A stretch of DNA of 64,000 nt, taken from positions 18,138,984 to 18,202,983 of the forward strand of contig NC_067127.1 of NCBI RefSeq assembly GCF_021347895.1. The letters are read 5' to 3'. Position numbers and translations under genes: made by a program. Of the stretch, positions 9,835 through 22,578 are shown in pieces. Each line of letters starts with the position of its first letter. Within the stretch, counting starts at the first letter, position 1. The stretch is from Acanthochromis polyacanthus (Eukaryota > Chordata > Actinopteri > Pomacentridae). The notes under the pieces are model-generated. The model was not told the origin of the DNA. It worked only from the letters and a program-made list of their open reading frames with translations, and searched no databases.

Positions 9835-12800
9835 TACTTAAAGATGCAAATCTTTTCCAAAAATGGCAGCTGTATGAAAACACATCAAGACAGGCTGTCA
9901 TTAGAAATGAACACAAACAAGCTTTATGTTTCCCTCTGAATGCTATGTTGCTGTTACTAGCCATTGCAACATCCAAAAATAAAGTAAAACCACATTTTCA
10001 ATGAAAAATGTATTGCATTTCTAAGTCCTGTCACTCAAAAAAGTTTGCAATTTTAAATAGCTGTCATGGTGAGATACAAAGCAGTGCTTTTTATGCTCAC
10101 CAGCACTGATTACAACCTTTAAAGTTGAGGAAAAGAAAACATTTTCTCCATTGCTGCCTGTAGGCGTACTGTATACATCAGCAAATGCATGTTTTCATCT
10201 CAGCAGAGTGCTTATTTAAGTGAACTTGGGAACTTAGAGAGAAGCAGGTTGCGGCAGGGAAACATTTCTCAGCAGTGTGGTTCCACAGTGGCCCCAGCTG
10301 AGGTAAGCATTTAACTGCTGTTGATGGGAGAAGCAGCACTGACCTTTTAGCTGCTCAGAGGAGGGGAGGAGTTGTTAAAGTTCAGACGAGACACCCTCAC
10401 TGCCAATGATAAAAAGACTACAACCAACCAATGTAATGTGCTTTTAGCTATGCTAGTATTCAGGCTCTGGGGAAATATTGTACAGATATTCATAGTCTTG
10501 AGAAGATGTGTCCTGCTGACTTTCCTGATCCCTTGATTTCACCAACTGTTTCTACAAATGATGGCCGAAGGTTGAATGTTAATGACTTTGGGATCCACTT
10601 TTCTCTGGCACCACCAGCAGGTCAGCTTTTGTACCTAGCGTGTGAAATAGCGTAACATCTACAGGACAGATTGGTAAATAAATTCATACTGACCCTCATA
10701 GTTCTCAGAGGATAGATCCTGCTCACCTTTGGGATCTTCTGATGTCCCCCAAAGCTGTACCATGAAGTTAGATTTTTTTGTTTCTTCATGAAATGTCTCG
10801 ACAAGTATTGTCATGAAGTTTGCTATTTCAACTCCGTTCAGGATGAATTGTCATTACTTTAGTGTTCTTTGACTTTTCATGAGATGCCACCATAATTTCC
10901 AGTTGTTTAGAAGTTTGATTTATGACTGAATAACTGCAAATAATGCAATTTCTATCAACCCGAACTATGCTGAGTGCATATTGCAAATGAGCCAATATTA
11001 GCATGTTCATATGCTACAAAACAGTGAACATAATGAAAAATTATTTAAAAAGCATGTATCATTTAACTGAAAACACAGCCTGACAGCTCCAATAATATGC
11101 ACAAAGACTCTTGGTTTGTTCATTAGTCAGTGTTAGATGATAAATCTGTCATTTTTGAACACACATCCTTACACAGCAATGCTCCAATTTGTCGGTGTCA
11201 TAGGGTGTATAACAACTTACAAATTGTCAGCTCAAGCATCCACTGAGAAAAGCACCTCAGATTTAATGACATTTCCTCTTGAAGTGTTGTTCTAATTGCT
11301 GGCAAAAATCAAAGTCATATTTTTCTGTCTCCCTTGTTGGTCTGATGAAGTCCCTAATTTTGAATAGTGATTCTCCAACTTTTTGAGATGCAGCTGGAGA
11401 CCCTCAGAGGAAAACAAATTTCATTATTCAGACACCAGAGAGAATAATGCAACACTGAAACCCTTTGCCTCGCTGCCAGAATATGTGGTGCGTTTTACTG
11501 TACGCTCACTAATGGCCGCTCTTAATGCCTTTCCTCTTAATAGCAGAGTTGTTTTCCATAGGGACACAGGATGGACCTGGGACACCGTGTGGCCACATCT
11601 CCTCTAATGAGCTGCTATTTAGCCATTGCACCTACTTGAGCAGAACAGAGCAAATTAACAAAATGCATTTTATTTCGCTATTGCTGGGTTGAATGCCAAA
11701 TCTCTCAGGTTTCAGAGCTTGATAGAATGCTGAGGGAGATGAAAAAGCAAGGCCAGCATGTTTTTGTGCTTGCGTTTTAGAGGATCCGTGTGCATTTTTG
11801 AGGATGTATGAAAGACAGACGAGCCAAAAAATGAGAGAAAGGCATTGAGAAACACATTCCAAGGTCAGTGACAGAGGCCACTGATAATGGGATTCATGTG
11901 TCCTTGCCAAAATCTCACAGTGGTTTATAGGAGGCACTCCAAGTCTGGTGTCCCCTCAGCTACTGGCAACTATTGGTCACCGATCACACACAAAGACAGA
12001 CCTTACAGCTGTGAGAGGTCATTCATAGCACTCGAGAAGGTTTTCCGATGATTATCGCTACTAGGTTACAACCTATTTCAAATTGTGCATGTTCGCTAAA
12101 TTTAAAGAGGAAGTAAGCGCTGTGAGATGTGGGAGATTATCCAGCCTTGCTGCAGCGACGGCGTGGAATTGTTACGCATCAGTTTTTGCTAGAATGCTTC
12201 ACTGAATAGTTAAGCAAACAAAGAGAAGGAGCAGAACATGTTTGTGGATGTCTGCAGATAGGATTCATGGCCGGTGTAAGATGGAATTCCTGGATATGGT
12301 GCAATTCTGCTGTGCCACCAGCTGCAACTAAATGATTACTGACTGCATCTTCTGCCCAGACACACTCACAGGATGAGAGAGCTCGAGGGAGGGAGGAAAG
12401 GGAAAACACACAGAGGTTTATTCAACATATCAGCAGTCAGGTAATCCAACTGGCAGTGGAATAAGAAGATTAGCAATACTCACTGATGAGTATGAATTCA
12501 GAAATATTGCTGAGGAGCCTGTGCTGAGTTAAGCTGTGAACCTGGGCAAGTTCAGGGAGAGTTAAATTTGACAAATTTAGGGCTCATTTTTGCCCACCTT
12601 GACATGATTTAGCAAGTCTCAGAGATATGTTTGAAGACCATGCAAACCTCTCATCCCGAAGTGTTTTCACTGGGCGACTTCTTTCCATCGTTTGCTAGTG
12701 TTACCTTAATTTGACACCAAAATATCTTCTTAAACGGGTACCTTCAAGTGTGCGTCTTTGACTGAGATGTACAGGGAAGAAGAGCGAGGCCACAGGCTGC

Positions 12801-15010
12801 TGAAAAAAGTAACACATTTTTCATGCTGATTAGCCGAGGAGGTGTTTCACTTGCCAGATGACATAGTAAGAAGCATTAGAGATTCAGGGACAGGAAATCA
12901 TCTGTAAATCACTGTTATGATTCATGCATATTTAATGAAGCTTCATAAGCAATAAAAACCCTGGGCCTGAGATCCAGCGCTTCTTCTGCTTTATATGATA
13001 ATGAACATATAGGTGCTCTGAGCAGCCAGCACCCCATCGACCGGCCTGCAGGCATCATCTTTCATTCGCTACTCACAAAGCCCCTCAGATGGATGAGAGG
13101 CATGAAAGCCTAAATGGAAATGACTGGATAAACAAACCTGTCTCTTTCTGTGAGCTTCCTTCGTTTTGCAAACAGCCAACAAAACCCTCTCCATTAGGAA
13201 GTGGGCAGAAACAAGTAAATTAAGAAGCATTCATTCAGAGCACCTAAGCAAATACTCGACAGTAACCTTCTCAAAGGTTAAGAACGGTGGTAATGTTTTC
13301 TACCCTCAACACTTTTGTAGGCAATACCATTGTAGCAGAACAAGGACGGGAAAGCTGATGAAGTAGAAACGCCCCTCATTACTGCTGATACAGTAGTTAC
13401 CAAGGCAACAAGTAGGCATGCTGTCCTCCACAATTTATGCCCAATTAATCAGTTACACTAATAGTTTACTCCACGTTATCAGTACTGGATGCTTTTAAAG
13501 TATAGAGAAAAAATGAAAAGGAATCCAGTCTCGTGTACTGCTGGACCCTCAGACAATTTTTTTGAGCAAATATAGTTTCTATACAAGTTTTCCGATTTGA
13601 TGCCAATTGACCTGCTGCGTGGGAGGCAGGGCTTGCTAGTTTTATATTTCATTTTATTTTGACCTATTGTGTGATTGCACCAGATGGAGTCCTCTAACTT
13701 TGTAAATCAACAAACAATATGCTTCATTCCTCTGGGACACAGCGAAGGTCAACTCAGTCCACTGGAAGGGCAAAATTGTTTTCTAACTTTCTAGCCTTAC
13801 TTTCGAAACGTCTGCCAACTTTATTTAACAAATTTGCTTTCTCTCTATTTTACTCATCATGCCTAGGTTTCAATATAAACTTGGCTATCCACATTTCCAT
13901 CACCCAATGGTTATCTGTTTTTTTTTAATCTTCCGGGTTAGTGCTTTCTGGTTATTGTTGCTGAGAGAAAAGAGCAGACTTACAACAGATTAATCCAGTT
14001 GTGCTGGCCAGTGTACTGCTTTAATAGAGGGAGTACATGCGGCACAAAAGAACTGCAGATGTAGGACAAGAGTAGCTCTCCTAAATGCAGCACCCCACCA
14101 TGACTGCTGGAACAGATGACAGGACACTCACTGGGTTGAACAAAGAACCATAGCAGTCACAACAGTCTCCCATGAAATTGTCTCTCAGACGTACATCTGT
14201 TCCCAGTAAATGCATAAGCATCATAAAATGACTCATTATGACCTAACTAAGGAAATGCTGATGGGCTCTTCCGAGACATTCACATTCTCTAATCCCCAGC
14301 ACAGCACATGTCTGAAATCTAACAAAAAAACTGAGACACACAGCCACACTCAACTCACTGTGAACCCATCTCCCATTGGCTTCCATCCATTCTTGGCATA
14401 AAGCTGTGATCCCCACACACCGCATGAGTTTTTGTCAGATGCTGTATCAATTTTGGGATCAAATTGGTTCAGATGAGTCTGCGAATACGCTGAGCAGGTA
14501 GAGTTTGAACACAACAAATAATCTTTGCCGACCATTCAGTCAACGCAGAGCAAATATCTGAGTTGAATTTTTACTTTATGGTCAGTAAGGACCAATGTGA
14601 TGCTAATTACAAGTTACAATCTTCTAAAAGTCTCGCTTCAGTCATCATTCTCTATGTCTTCCCAGATCGTAGTTTTACTGTCATGCCTCACAAAGTATTT
14701 CACAGAGGAGAAGACAAAAGCAGCATCGGCGTCCTCCAAGCGTCCGATGTGTTCTTCATTCCGCTGAAGCCAGGGTGCTGTCGCTCTCGATGGCGAATGT
14801 TATTCAGGCCAGCTGCATCTCCTCTCCTCGGCAGGGGCTCCTCTAGGGTTTGGCGGAGTGGCAGTGCCAATGCCCATCAGCGCTGAACATCAGTCAGAGC
14901 ATGCCCCAGATTCACACATCATCTCCACTTCAGAGGGTCGGCCAACTGCTTGTAAGTCTATGTGTGTCTGTGTGCATAAAATTACCTAAGTGAGGCAATT
15001 AGAGATTTCA

Positions 15011-15083
<73 letters not shown>

Positions 15084-16675
15084 GTGAAAGGGGCCTGGCA
15101 CAAACAAACCAGATACAATTCCTCCACATGAATAATGCGAAAGAGATGCCGTTATCTTTTTTTTTTTTTTTTTGGTGGTGGTGGTGAAAAGTGGGATTCA
15201 TTCTGTGAATTCCATAAATAGCTGCTTCCTAGTTATTGTAGTCGATTCACAGAATTCACAGAAATTAAACAGAGGCCAATATGTTGAGGACGTTTGTTAA
15301 AGTTAGTGCTACAAAACATTAGTTGTCGGATGGTTAAAAAAATCGCTGAGAATTACAATATCTACTGTTAAAATGTCTAAAAATATTCTAAAAAGTTTTC
15401 CACTGATACACAAACATCAGAAGAAACTATGAACTCCTTAATGCAAGAAAATTCTTTGACAAACCCACCTTCAAAGACTCTTCAGAGAAAAGAGACTGAA
15501 ATTCATATGATTCCTCAAGTGGAACCAAGCAAACAGACTGAAAGCCAATTAAGTAGATGAAATGAATAAATAAGGAAAGACGTGAGACGGCTTAAATGTT
15601 TATCCCGTCTCCTTTGCTCAACACTGTTTACAGCTGATGTGGAGCTTCTGTTGTTGGTCTTTAACTATCTTTCTTTGATGACATTTTTCTTTTTCACCAT
15701 TAGTACATTTTTTGGGATATTTCCAGTCATATCAACTAAAAAAATCAACAGCCTTTATCTATAATTTATCATTAAAATCCCTCATGAATTGTATAGGTGT
15801 GTTTGTCATTGTGGTGTTTACCTTTACTTGTGAAGTCTGATATATGTTTCCTGGGAGATGAAGTGCTGCAGGGAGCCTTGGGGCAGTGGAGCTGCCAGGC
15901 TGAAACAAGGTAGTTTTTCTTACAGGGGTGATATTTGAGACAATTTTTCTGCCTCAGGCAAGATGAGGCTTTGTAGCGAGTATATTAAAAATACCGCACA
16001 AATCAAAAGAAATCTCATTTTAAGCTTATTCTAGACGTGCTTCCAGAATGAGGACCATTCAATGTGTTCTCCAGTAATTTTTGGTTTTACCTCACAGCTC
16101 AGTTGTTTCCTAGATTGACTGAATGGTTGATTGTATTCCCCATCAGCTTCTTATTCTCGAAGGAATCCACAAGAAAGGAATAGTGGCAGTTACTTGAGAA
16201 TGCATGAATGCTGAATGAGCTCAACGTGTGTTAGTGAACATAAATCTCAGTGACTTTGGTGTAAGAAGTTGCAACAATCACCATAATTTGATGGGACTCA
16301 TTGCTCCACAATCAGTTCTTCGCTGGGAAATATATTTATTTCTGCAGTCTCGCTTGCTGTGGGAGTTTAGAAGTTTTAGACAGAAATTTTACCTTTCAAA
16401 GCAGTGTGGTAAGAGAAGGAGCATGACTAATTGTGTCTGGATACTTGAGAATACCTTTTAGCAGGTGTAAAGTCTTGGAGAAAATAACTTGTCATCTTAA
16501 GGTTACTAGCCGCTCACTGATGAAGTCCAGCATGGAGGCTGTACCATTATCCCATCTTTACTCACACTGTGTCAACCTGCATATGACAGGTGTAAAACTA
16601 GGTGTTCAGGACCATAACATAATACATTTCACTGCAGTTACTAAATGCACATGTGACTCTCTACACCTATAAAAA
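9835..16675. other. long gene-free intergenic stretch
   Basis: About 6.8 kb without a supported gene or a clear repeat family, apart from a (TA)n(T)n tract at 15013-15083 and a (T)n run near 15158-15173. It is largely non-repetitive, so regulatory DNA is possible. 12880-13020 is an AT-rich, low-repeat patch worth aligning. Open frames are short and lack family similarity. Confidence 0.55.
15013..15083. repeat. (TA)n followed by (T)29
   Basis: About 21 TA units run directly into 29 T. Confidence 0.97.
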
Positions 16676-16860
16676 ATGGACAGTTTGGGAAAGATCTGTA
16701 TTTACTTTCTGTGTTAGCACTCCCATGTCTGCCCAGCCAAGGTAAAGTTACAGCCAGGCAATCGTTAGCTTAGCATAAGAGCTGGGGGGAGGTAGAGACG
16801 TCACCGTGAGGTTTCTTGATATACTCACTGTGATACCAAAGCACTAGCTAGCTGTCCTCC
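16676..16860. repeat. fish interspersed repeat fragment
   Basis: Blocks 'gacagtttgggaaa', 'tcccatgtctg', 'cgttagcttagcataa' and 'tagctgtcctccct' occur in the order of a known recurrent teleost repeat. It is degenerate and non-coding. A related scrap, 'gctgtagcttcatatttaac', is at 19367-19386. Confidence 0.5.
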
Positions 16861-17518
16861 CTCTGCTCCCCGTCTTCATAATATGTCAACCTCACCCACC
16901 TCCTGTCCATTAAATATTAAAGCCACTTGCACGTCATGGGATGCTGAAGGTAATAACTGGAAGAATTCCCATGGCCACAATTTGCAAGACTTTATCTCAT
17001 TTCCAGATGGCAGTCAGTACGTCTCCTTGGGCTGCTGCTACATCTTACTAATCATCTGGCATTTTTCAGATGTTTTAATATTAAATTTTCAAACACCATC
17101 ACACCTAGAGAGCTAGTTAAAATGCTATAATGGCTTTTTCAGTGTAGTTGGAATAAAGAGTAGTAACTGTTCCATCCATACATTAGCTAAACTCCCCTCC
17201 AAAAGTATTGGAACAGTGAGGCGGCTGAGGCCAATTCCTTTTTTTTTCTTTTTGCTGTAGACTAAAACATTGGGGTTTGACATCAAACAATGAATGCAAG
17301 ACAAGAGATCAACGGTTCAGCTTTTATTTCAAGGTATTAATTCAGATTCAGAAAGCTTTATTTGTATCTGGAACACCTTTTTGTTTGAACACACCCATTT
17401 ATCATGTGACCAAAATTATTGGAACATTTGACTGACAGGTGTGTTTTGTTGCCCTGGTGTGTCCTATTACACTGATTAGTCAAACAATAGGTAGGGCTCA
17501 ATATCAATGTTCAGTTTA

Positions 17519-19110
17519 AGATTTGGGTTTTGCCTGTGCAGACTGCATCTGTAGTTAGAGGTGTAAACCAGAGAGCTGTCCATGGGTGGGGGAAAAAAAC
17601 TATTGTGAAGCTGAAAGAAGATGTAAAATCAATCAGAGCCATTGCACAAACATTTGCCATAGCCAGTACAACCATTTGGAATGTCCTGAAGAAGAAAGAC
17701 ATCACTGGTGTAACAGATGTGGAACAGGTAGACCGAGGAAAACAGCAGTAGCTGATGACAGAAACAGTGTGAGAGCTGTAAAGAAAGACACAAACACAAC
17801 TGTTAGTAGGAGTGAACAGTGTTGCCAACTCCTCAGTAAGAAAAGTAGCTGTTGGCTGTCCTAAAAGTCGCTAGAAGTCGCTAAATTACATCAGCGCCTA
17901 ATTTGCATATTTCACAGTTTGCAATTGTAATCAACGTTGTAGGAGAGAGGAATAACGTTGTGGAAGAGACCAAAAAGTGAGTTTAAAACACCCAAAATAT
18001 GTTTTTGTACTTGAGGCTAAATGCTGTGGTTTATTTTATTATGACAGTGAAGAAACATTTTCATTTATATCCCGCTCTGTAAGTCTGGATGGGATCTGTA
18101 GTGACTTTGTGCATGCGCGATTCATTTGCCGTCTGGCCGCGGAGTGATGTGTCCTCTAATCAGACACTGGAACTGCTGTGGGGTTACTCACAGCAGCACC
18201 TGCTGCTCGTTGAAAACAGTAGCTGCAGAATGAGCCGCGTTTTCCTGTCAGAGTCTCGAAACGGGCAGAAAAAGTCGCTAGATTTGTCGCTAGTCGCTTT
18301 TGACAAAAAATGTCGCTAGGACGCTTTGGAAAGTCACTAGATTTAGCGAGAAAGTCGCTAACACTGGCAAAGTCGGCAACACTAGGAGTGAAGGTATCAC
18401 CATCTACTGGTCGCAGAAGACTTCATGAGAAAAAGTACGGAGGCTGCATCAGAAGATGCAAATCACTCATTAGCAAGACGAGTAGGAGGGCCCGGCTGTA
18501 ATTTGCCAAAAAGTACAGAAATAAGGACAAAGTTTTATGGACTGATGACACAAAGATGAACCTTTACCAAAGTGATGGAAAGGCTAAAGTTTGGAGAAAG
18601 AAAAGATCTGCTCATGATTCCAAACCTACAAGCTCATCTGTGAAACACAGTGGAGGTAATGCCATGGCTTGGGCTTGCATGGCTTCTTCTGGGATGGGCT
18701 CATTAATCTTCACTGATGATGGAACACATGACGGCAGCAGCAAAATGAACTCAAATCTCCAGAAACATTTTGTCTGACAATGTAATGAAAGATGCAAACA
18801 AACTGATTGGAAGATTCTTCATCGTGCAGCAAGATAATGACTCAAAACACACTAGCAAAACATCAAAGGAGTTCATCAGGGGCAAGAAATGGAAGGCTGA
18901 GACTTAAACCATACAGAGGTGCATTTTACCTGCTAGAGGAGATTAAAAAGAGTAACCCTCCAAAACAAATAACTGAAAGAGGCTGTGGAGAAAGCCTGGA
19001 AAAGCATCACAAAAGAAGAATGCAAAAGTATGGTAAGGTCAAGGGGTCACAGGCTTGATGCAGTTATTGCAAGCAAAGGATTTACAACTAAATACTAAGT
19101 CTTTTTCACT
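17519..19110 (+). pseudogene. Tc1-like transposase remnant
   Basis: The N-terminal piece (about 17575-17750) reads KKTIVKLKEDVKSIRAIAQT and FAIASTTIWNVLKKK, the paired helix-turn-helix DNA-binding region. After the inserted element, RRRLHEKKYGG (about 18410) continues the domain. VLWTDDTKMNLYQSDGKAKV (about 18535-18595) holds the first catalytic Asp region, followed by SSVKHSGGNAMAWACMASSG. A frame change then leads to QQDNDSKHTSKTSKEF, the second Asp block. The tail FYLLEEIKK lies after a further frame change, and the usual third acidic residue is not recognisable. Several stops and frameshifts, plus the insertion at 17817-18384, make it non-functional. The family is clear from these ordered motifs. 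Confidence 0.85.
17817..18384. mobile_element. hAT-like non-autonomous element inserted in the Tc1 transposase
   Basis: 568 bp starting CAGTGTTGCCAACTC and ending GTCGGCAACACTA: inverted ends of about 13 bp with two mismatches. It is flanked by the perfect 8-bp duplication GGAGTGAA (17809-17816 and 18385-18392). Eight-base duplications with CAGTG...CACTG-type ends fit the hAT superfamily. Both arms are full of GTCGCTA / TAGCGAC words. No transposase is encoded. Confidence 0.85.
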
Positions 19111-19270
19111 TTACACTGTTTCAAGTCTATCTGTTCCAATACTTTTGCTCACCGAAAAATGTGGGCTTCCATTACAAATAATGCTATCTTCTAGGCTGTG
19201 TATCAGATCTAGATGTAAATACCTGGAAATAAAAGCTGAAATGTTAATCGCTTGTCTCTTATTCATATTA

Positions 19271-21887
19271 TTATTATGGAAAATTGGCAATGAGTTTGTC
19301 CGGATTAAACAATATTAGACGTGATGTCTCCAAACAAAGCCTGGTTAGTGTTCTACCAGTCTATCAGCTGTAGCTTCATATTTAACACAGAAATGAAAGT
19401 AATTTAACTTATTTTTCTTTTAAGATGTTGTTAATAGCATCTTACACAACAAACTCAGCGAACCAGCAATGAAGCAAGCAAAGAGAGAAAGGCCAATAAA
19501 GGAAAATTAGAACATTGATGTGTTCAAGAAATTGAAAAATTTAGTGTTAAGCCTCATTAGACAGAAAGCTTGACTGTATTTCTTTTCTTTAGTCCATGCA
19601 GTGCAGTCTAAAGGGCCTATAAAACTTCATACATGACTGGTAGGATTCAGTGTAAATCCATCATGCAGTGGTTATGTTATACTTAATGCAATGCTGTCAC
19701 CTGCTACAAACAACAGGAAGTGACAGCATCCATCACACAAGGTGTGATTAAGGTTATGATGCAGAAAAAGATCTCTGCCGGTAGTTGGAAATAGCATCTC
19801 GTCAGATGTGAGCGCTGGATATTGTGACTGGAAAGCTTGGTGAGATGTTGGAAGAGACAGAGGCAGCCTGTTGTAAAGCAGAGATATAAGCAGACGTGCA
19901 GCATTGTAACACACAATGAGCTATTGTACCTGTTGAATTATTGATGCTTCTCCGCTTTTAGGAGGCAGGCGATGCTCTACGTGACAGTTAGTTATGCTTT
20001 ACGGCTTCATTTTGCCACTCGTTTTAGGTCGCTCCTCCTCACCGGCGAACAGGCAGGTGGACGGAAAGACGTGCGGATACGCATGAGTGCTGGCTCACCC
20101 AAACATATGCATATGCGTGAGCATGCACCCAGATGTGCGAGCTGTATCCCCAGAGTGTCTGTAAGCAGGCTGACAGGTAATCCTGTGGTTTCTAATGTTC
20201 CTCGAGTCATTCAGCTGGAACAGATTGAATTTCAGGGCTTTAGCCATGCAGCCTCTTACAGTGTGCCACCTGTATGTTTCAGGTAGTCTCTAATTTTACT
20301 TTGCATTTTTATTTATTTATTTATTGTGGTCAGTGATTCATATTTGAAGATCTCACACGGACTTCAAGTGTTCCATGAATATATAAGTTGATGCATGACA
20401 CGAGCTTATAGTATCTGCTAAGTGCACGAGTTCTGAACCGGTGCAAAACTGGTGCTGACAGTTACTGACTGTAAAGGACGGGCTGTCTTTTCTCACGTTG
20501 AAAGCAGTTTGTGGTTGTTCGAATTGCTTTCTTCTTTTTTTGTGTGTGTAAAAGTGCAATTATTAGATGTACCAAAGCTGATATGAGGACCTCCCAAAGT
20601 TATTTTCTCTTTAATACATAATTCCCACTTTAATTTGTTTCCTCACTGAGCAGCAGACAGTGAAAGGACATGAACACAAAGATGAAATTTTGTATTGAAA
20701 AGGCTGTTATATTTGATAATTCCCAAATGATTTGAGTACACGCAGCTGCTGAAGGCATATATTAGTGTTAGGAGTGGATTCTTGCACAGATTTTGGAATT
20801 TTTTTTTCAAAAATCGTCTGTGAAACATTGGCATGAAAGGGATCTTTGTTTGTCTAGTCTGACAACATCAACAGAAACCAACACATCTTTTAAAGTTTCA
20901 GTTGTTTAAAGACCTTTAATACCCAATGAAACCAATCCAAGCAAGCACAGAGAATTGTGGCATATGGAAAAAAAACATTCTTTCATTTTGAGCTCATATT
21001 GGAGAGGTAATTTTTGTTCCAATTTCCCCACAGAGCATGTCGCAAATATGGATGACTGCAGATGTTGACTCAGCTGGTGTGCTGAATGTTAAAAAGATAA
21101 ATCTGCTAACCAATTTTTGTGGCTTGTCCTTCTACAATGATTCGAATTTCAATTTAACATACAATATCTCTACATGTGTGCAGGATTGCATTTCCTCCTT
21201 GTGTTTGGACTCCTGGATTCCACTCCAGCATTACCAGTCAGCTCTACCTGCCTGCTATCATGAAATATTTATGCCGTCCACTCTGGGCTTTTCTTGTGTT
21301 CATTTCAGCTACACAGGCTCCTGCCACATTTCATCATTATGAAAATCTGTCGTAGGGTTTTATATATGATTGAAATCTCACACACACACACATGCAAACA
21401 CTCATACCACAGACAGACTTCAGAAACAGAACAGAATCCTGCCAACTGTCATCCGTCATCGTGATTAGATGAGGGGTAGCGGACCTGAGATAAAGCCCTC
21501 TCTTCTCTTTGGCACCTTCATCCCACAGGTCTGCAGATGCCAGATAAGTCAATATTTCAGCGATATCGATTGAACTTTTACCCGCAACACAAATCATGGG
21601 CGAGATCATGTCGAGGAAAACGACTCATCTCACATCTGTTCTGAAAATAAGTTATCACGCAGTACCTCAAAAATACACGGTACGACATCCAGCCTGTGAA
21701 GGTGAGAACCACGTGTTAACAGCAGATGGAAACTACCTGCTGTCAATCTCTCTCTTGAAAATCCAAAGTTTGTGCTGTCAGTGGAGTGGCAGATATGACT
21801 TAAAACTGTAGCTCATGAAAAAAAAGTTCTAAAACATGTACATCATTCTCGTTGCATAATGTTGTTTGACTTTCTGTAAGAAACAGG
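19271..21887. other. gene-free intergenic stretch
   Basis: No supported gene. A repeat scrap occurs near 19367-19386 and a (TTTA)n patch near 20310-20325. Otherwise nothing is recognised. Confidence 0.5.
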
Positions 21888-22411
21888 CGTAAACTAACCG
21901 TGACGTCACCCATTGGTTTCAATGGCGAGAAAATGAAGCCCGGATTGTGATACTTCTTGGTCGCCGTTTTGGATTTTTTGGAGCCAGTGACGTAAAAAGC
22001 ATCATCAAACAGACTGGACCGGAGAGCAACTAGGGGCAGGATTGGCTGAGAACTCTCTTATCCCGCCCAGGTTTTGCCGCAGAGGCTTCTGTTGCTGTCT
22101 ATCAAGTATAGCCACGCCCCCTGGCTCCGCCAACTTTAACGATTTATTTAAAATTCAGTATTGATTTATTTTAAGATCGGCCACCTGATCTCTCATTTTG
22201 ACCATGAAAACTAACGGGGAAAAAATCCTGAGCTGTAGAAAATCAGTCTATCAAATTTTATTTTTTCCAAAAATGAATTGGGGTCTATGGAGAAAAAGCT
22301 TTTTGGAGCCAACCCTAGCGGACGGTGTGATATTGCAAGTTTTTGACACTTCCGGGTTTGCTTCAATTCTGGAGCCAGATGTTACGTCCACTATATATAC
22401 AGTCTTTGGTA
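21888..22411. repeat. fish interspersed repeat, about 520 bp
   Basis: Starts at 'gtaaactaaccgtgacgtca' and ends 'ccactatatatacagtcttt'. It includes 'ttggattttttggagccag' and 'gagctgtagaaaatcagtct', which I recognise as a dispersed teleost repeat. It is non-coding and probably a non-autonomous element. Confidence 0.65.
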
Positions 22412-22514
22412 AGAAACAGTAATGGGAAAAAATGTGAAGATTTAAAGGCAATCATCTACTGTACTATTTTCAATAAAAATTTGCTACAGAAGAAAAGCTG
22501 AATTATATAGAGGC

Positions 22515-22575
<61 letters not shown>
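22515..22575. repeat. (TA)30 microsatellite
   Basis: Uninterrupted TA dinucleotides. Confidence 0.97.

Positions 22576-22578
<3 letters not shown>

Larger units (their letters stand above)
17190..19270 (+). mobile_element. Tc1-like transposon, defective, with nested element
   Basis: The left end shows the IR/DR arrangement: outer CCTCCAAAAGTATTGGAACA at 17197 and an inner copy ACCAAAATTATTGGAACAT near 17410. The right inner repeat CTGTTCCAATACTTTTGCTC is at 19131, but the outer right repeat is missing, so the right end is truncated near 19270. Between the ends lie pieces of a Tc1 transposase. A 568-bp element sits inside the coding region. It can no longer move on its own. Confidence 0.85.
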
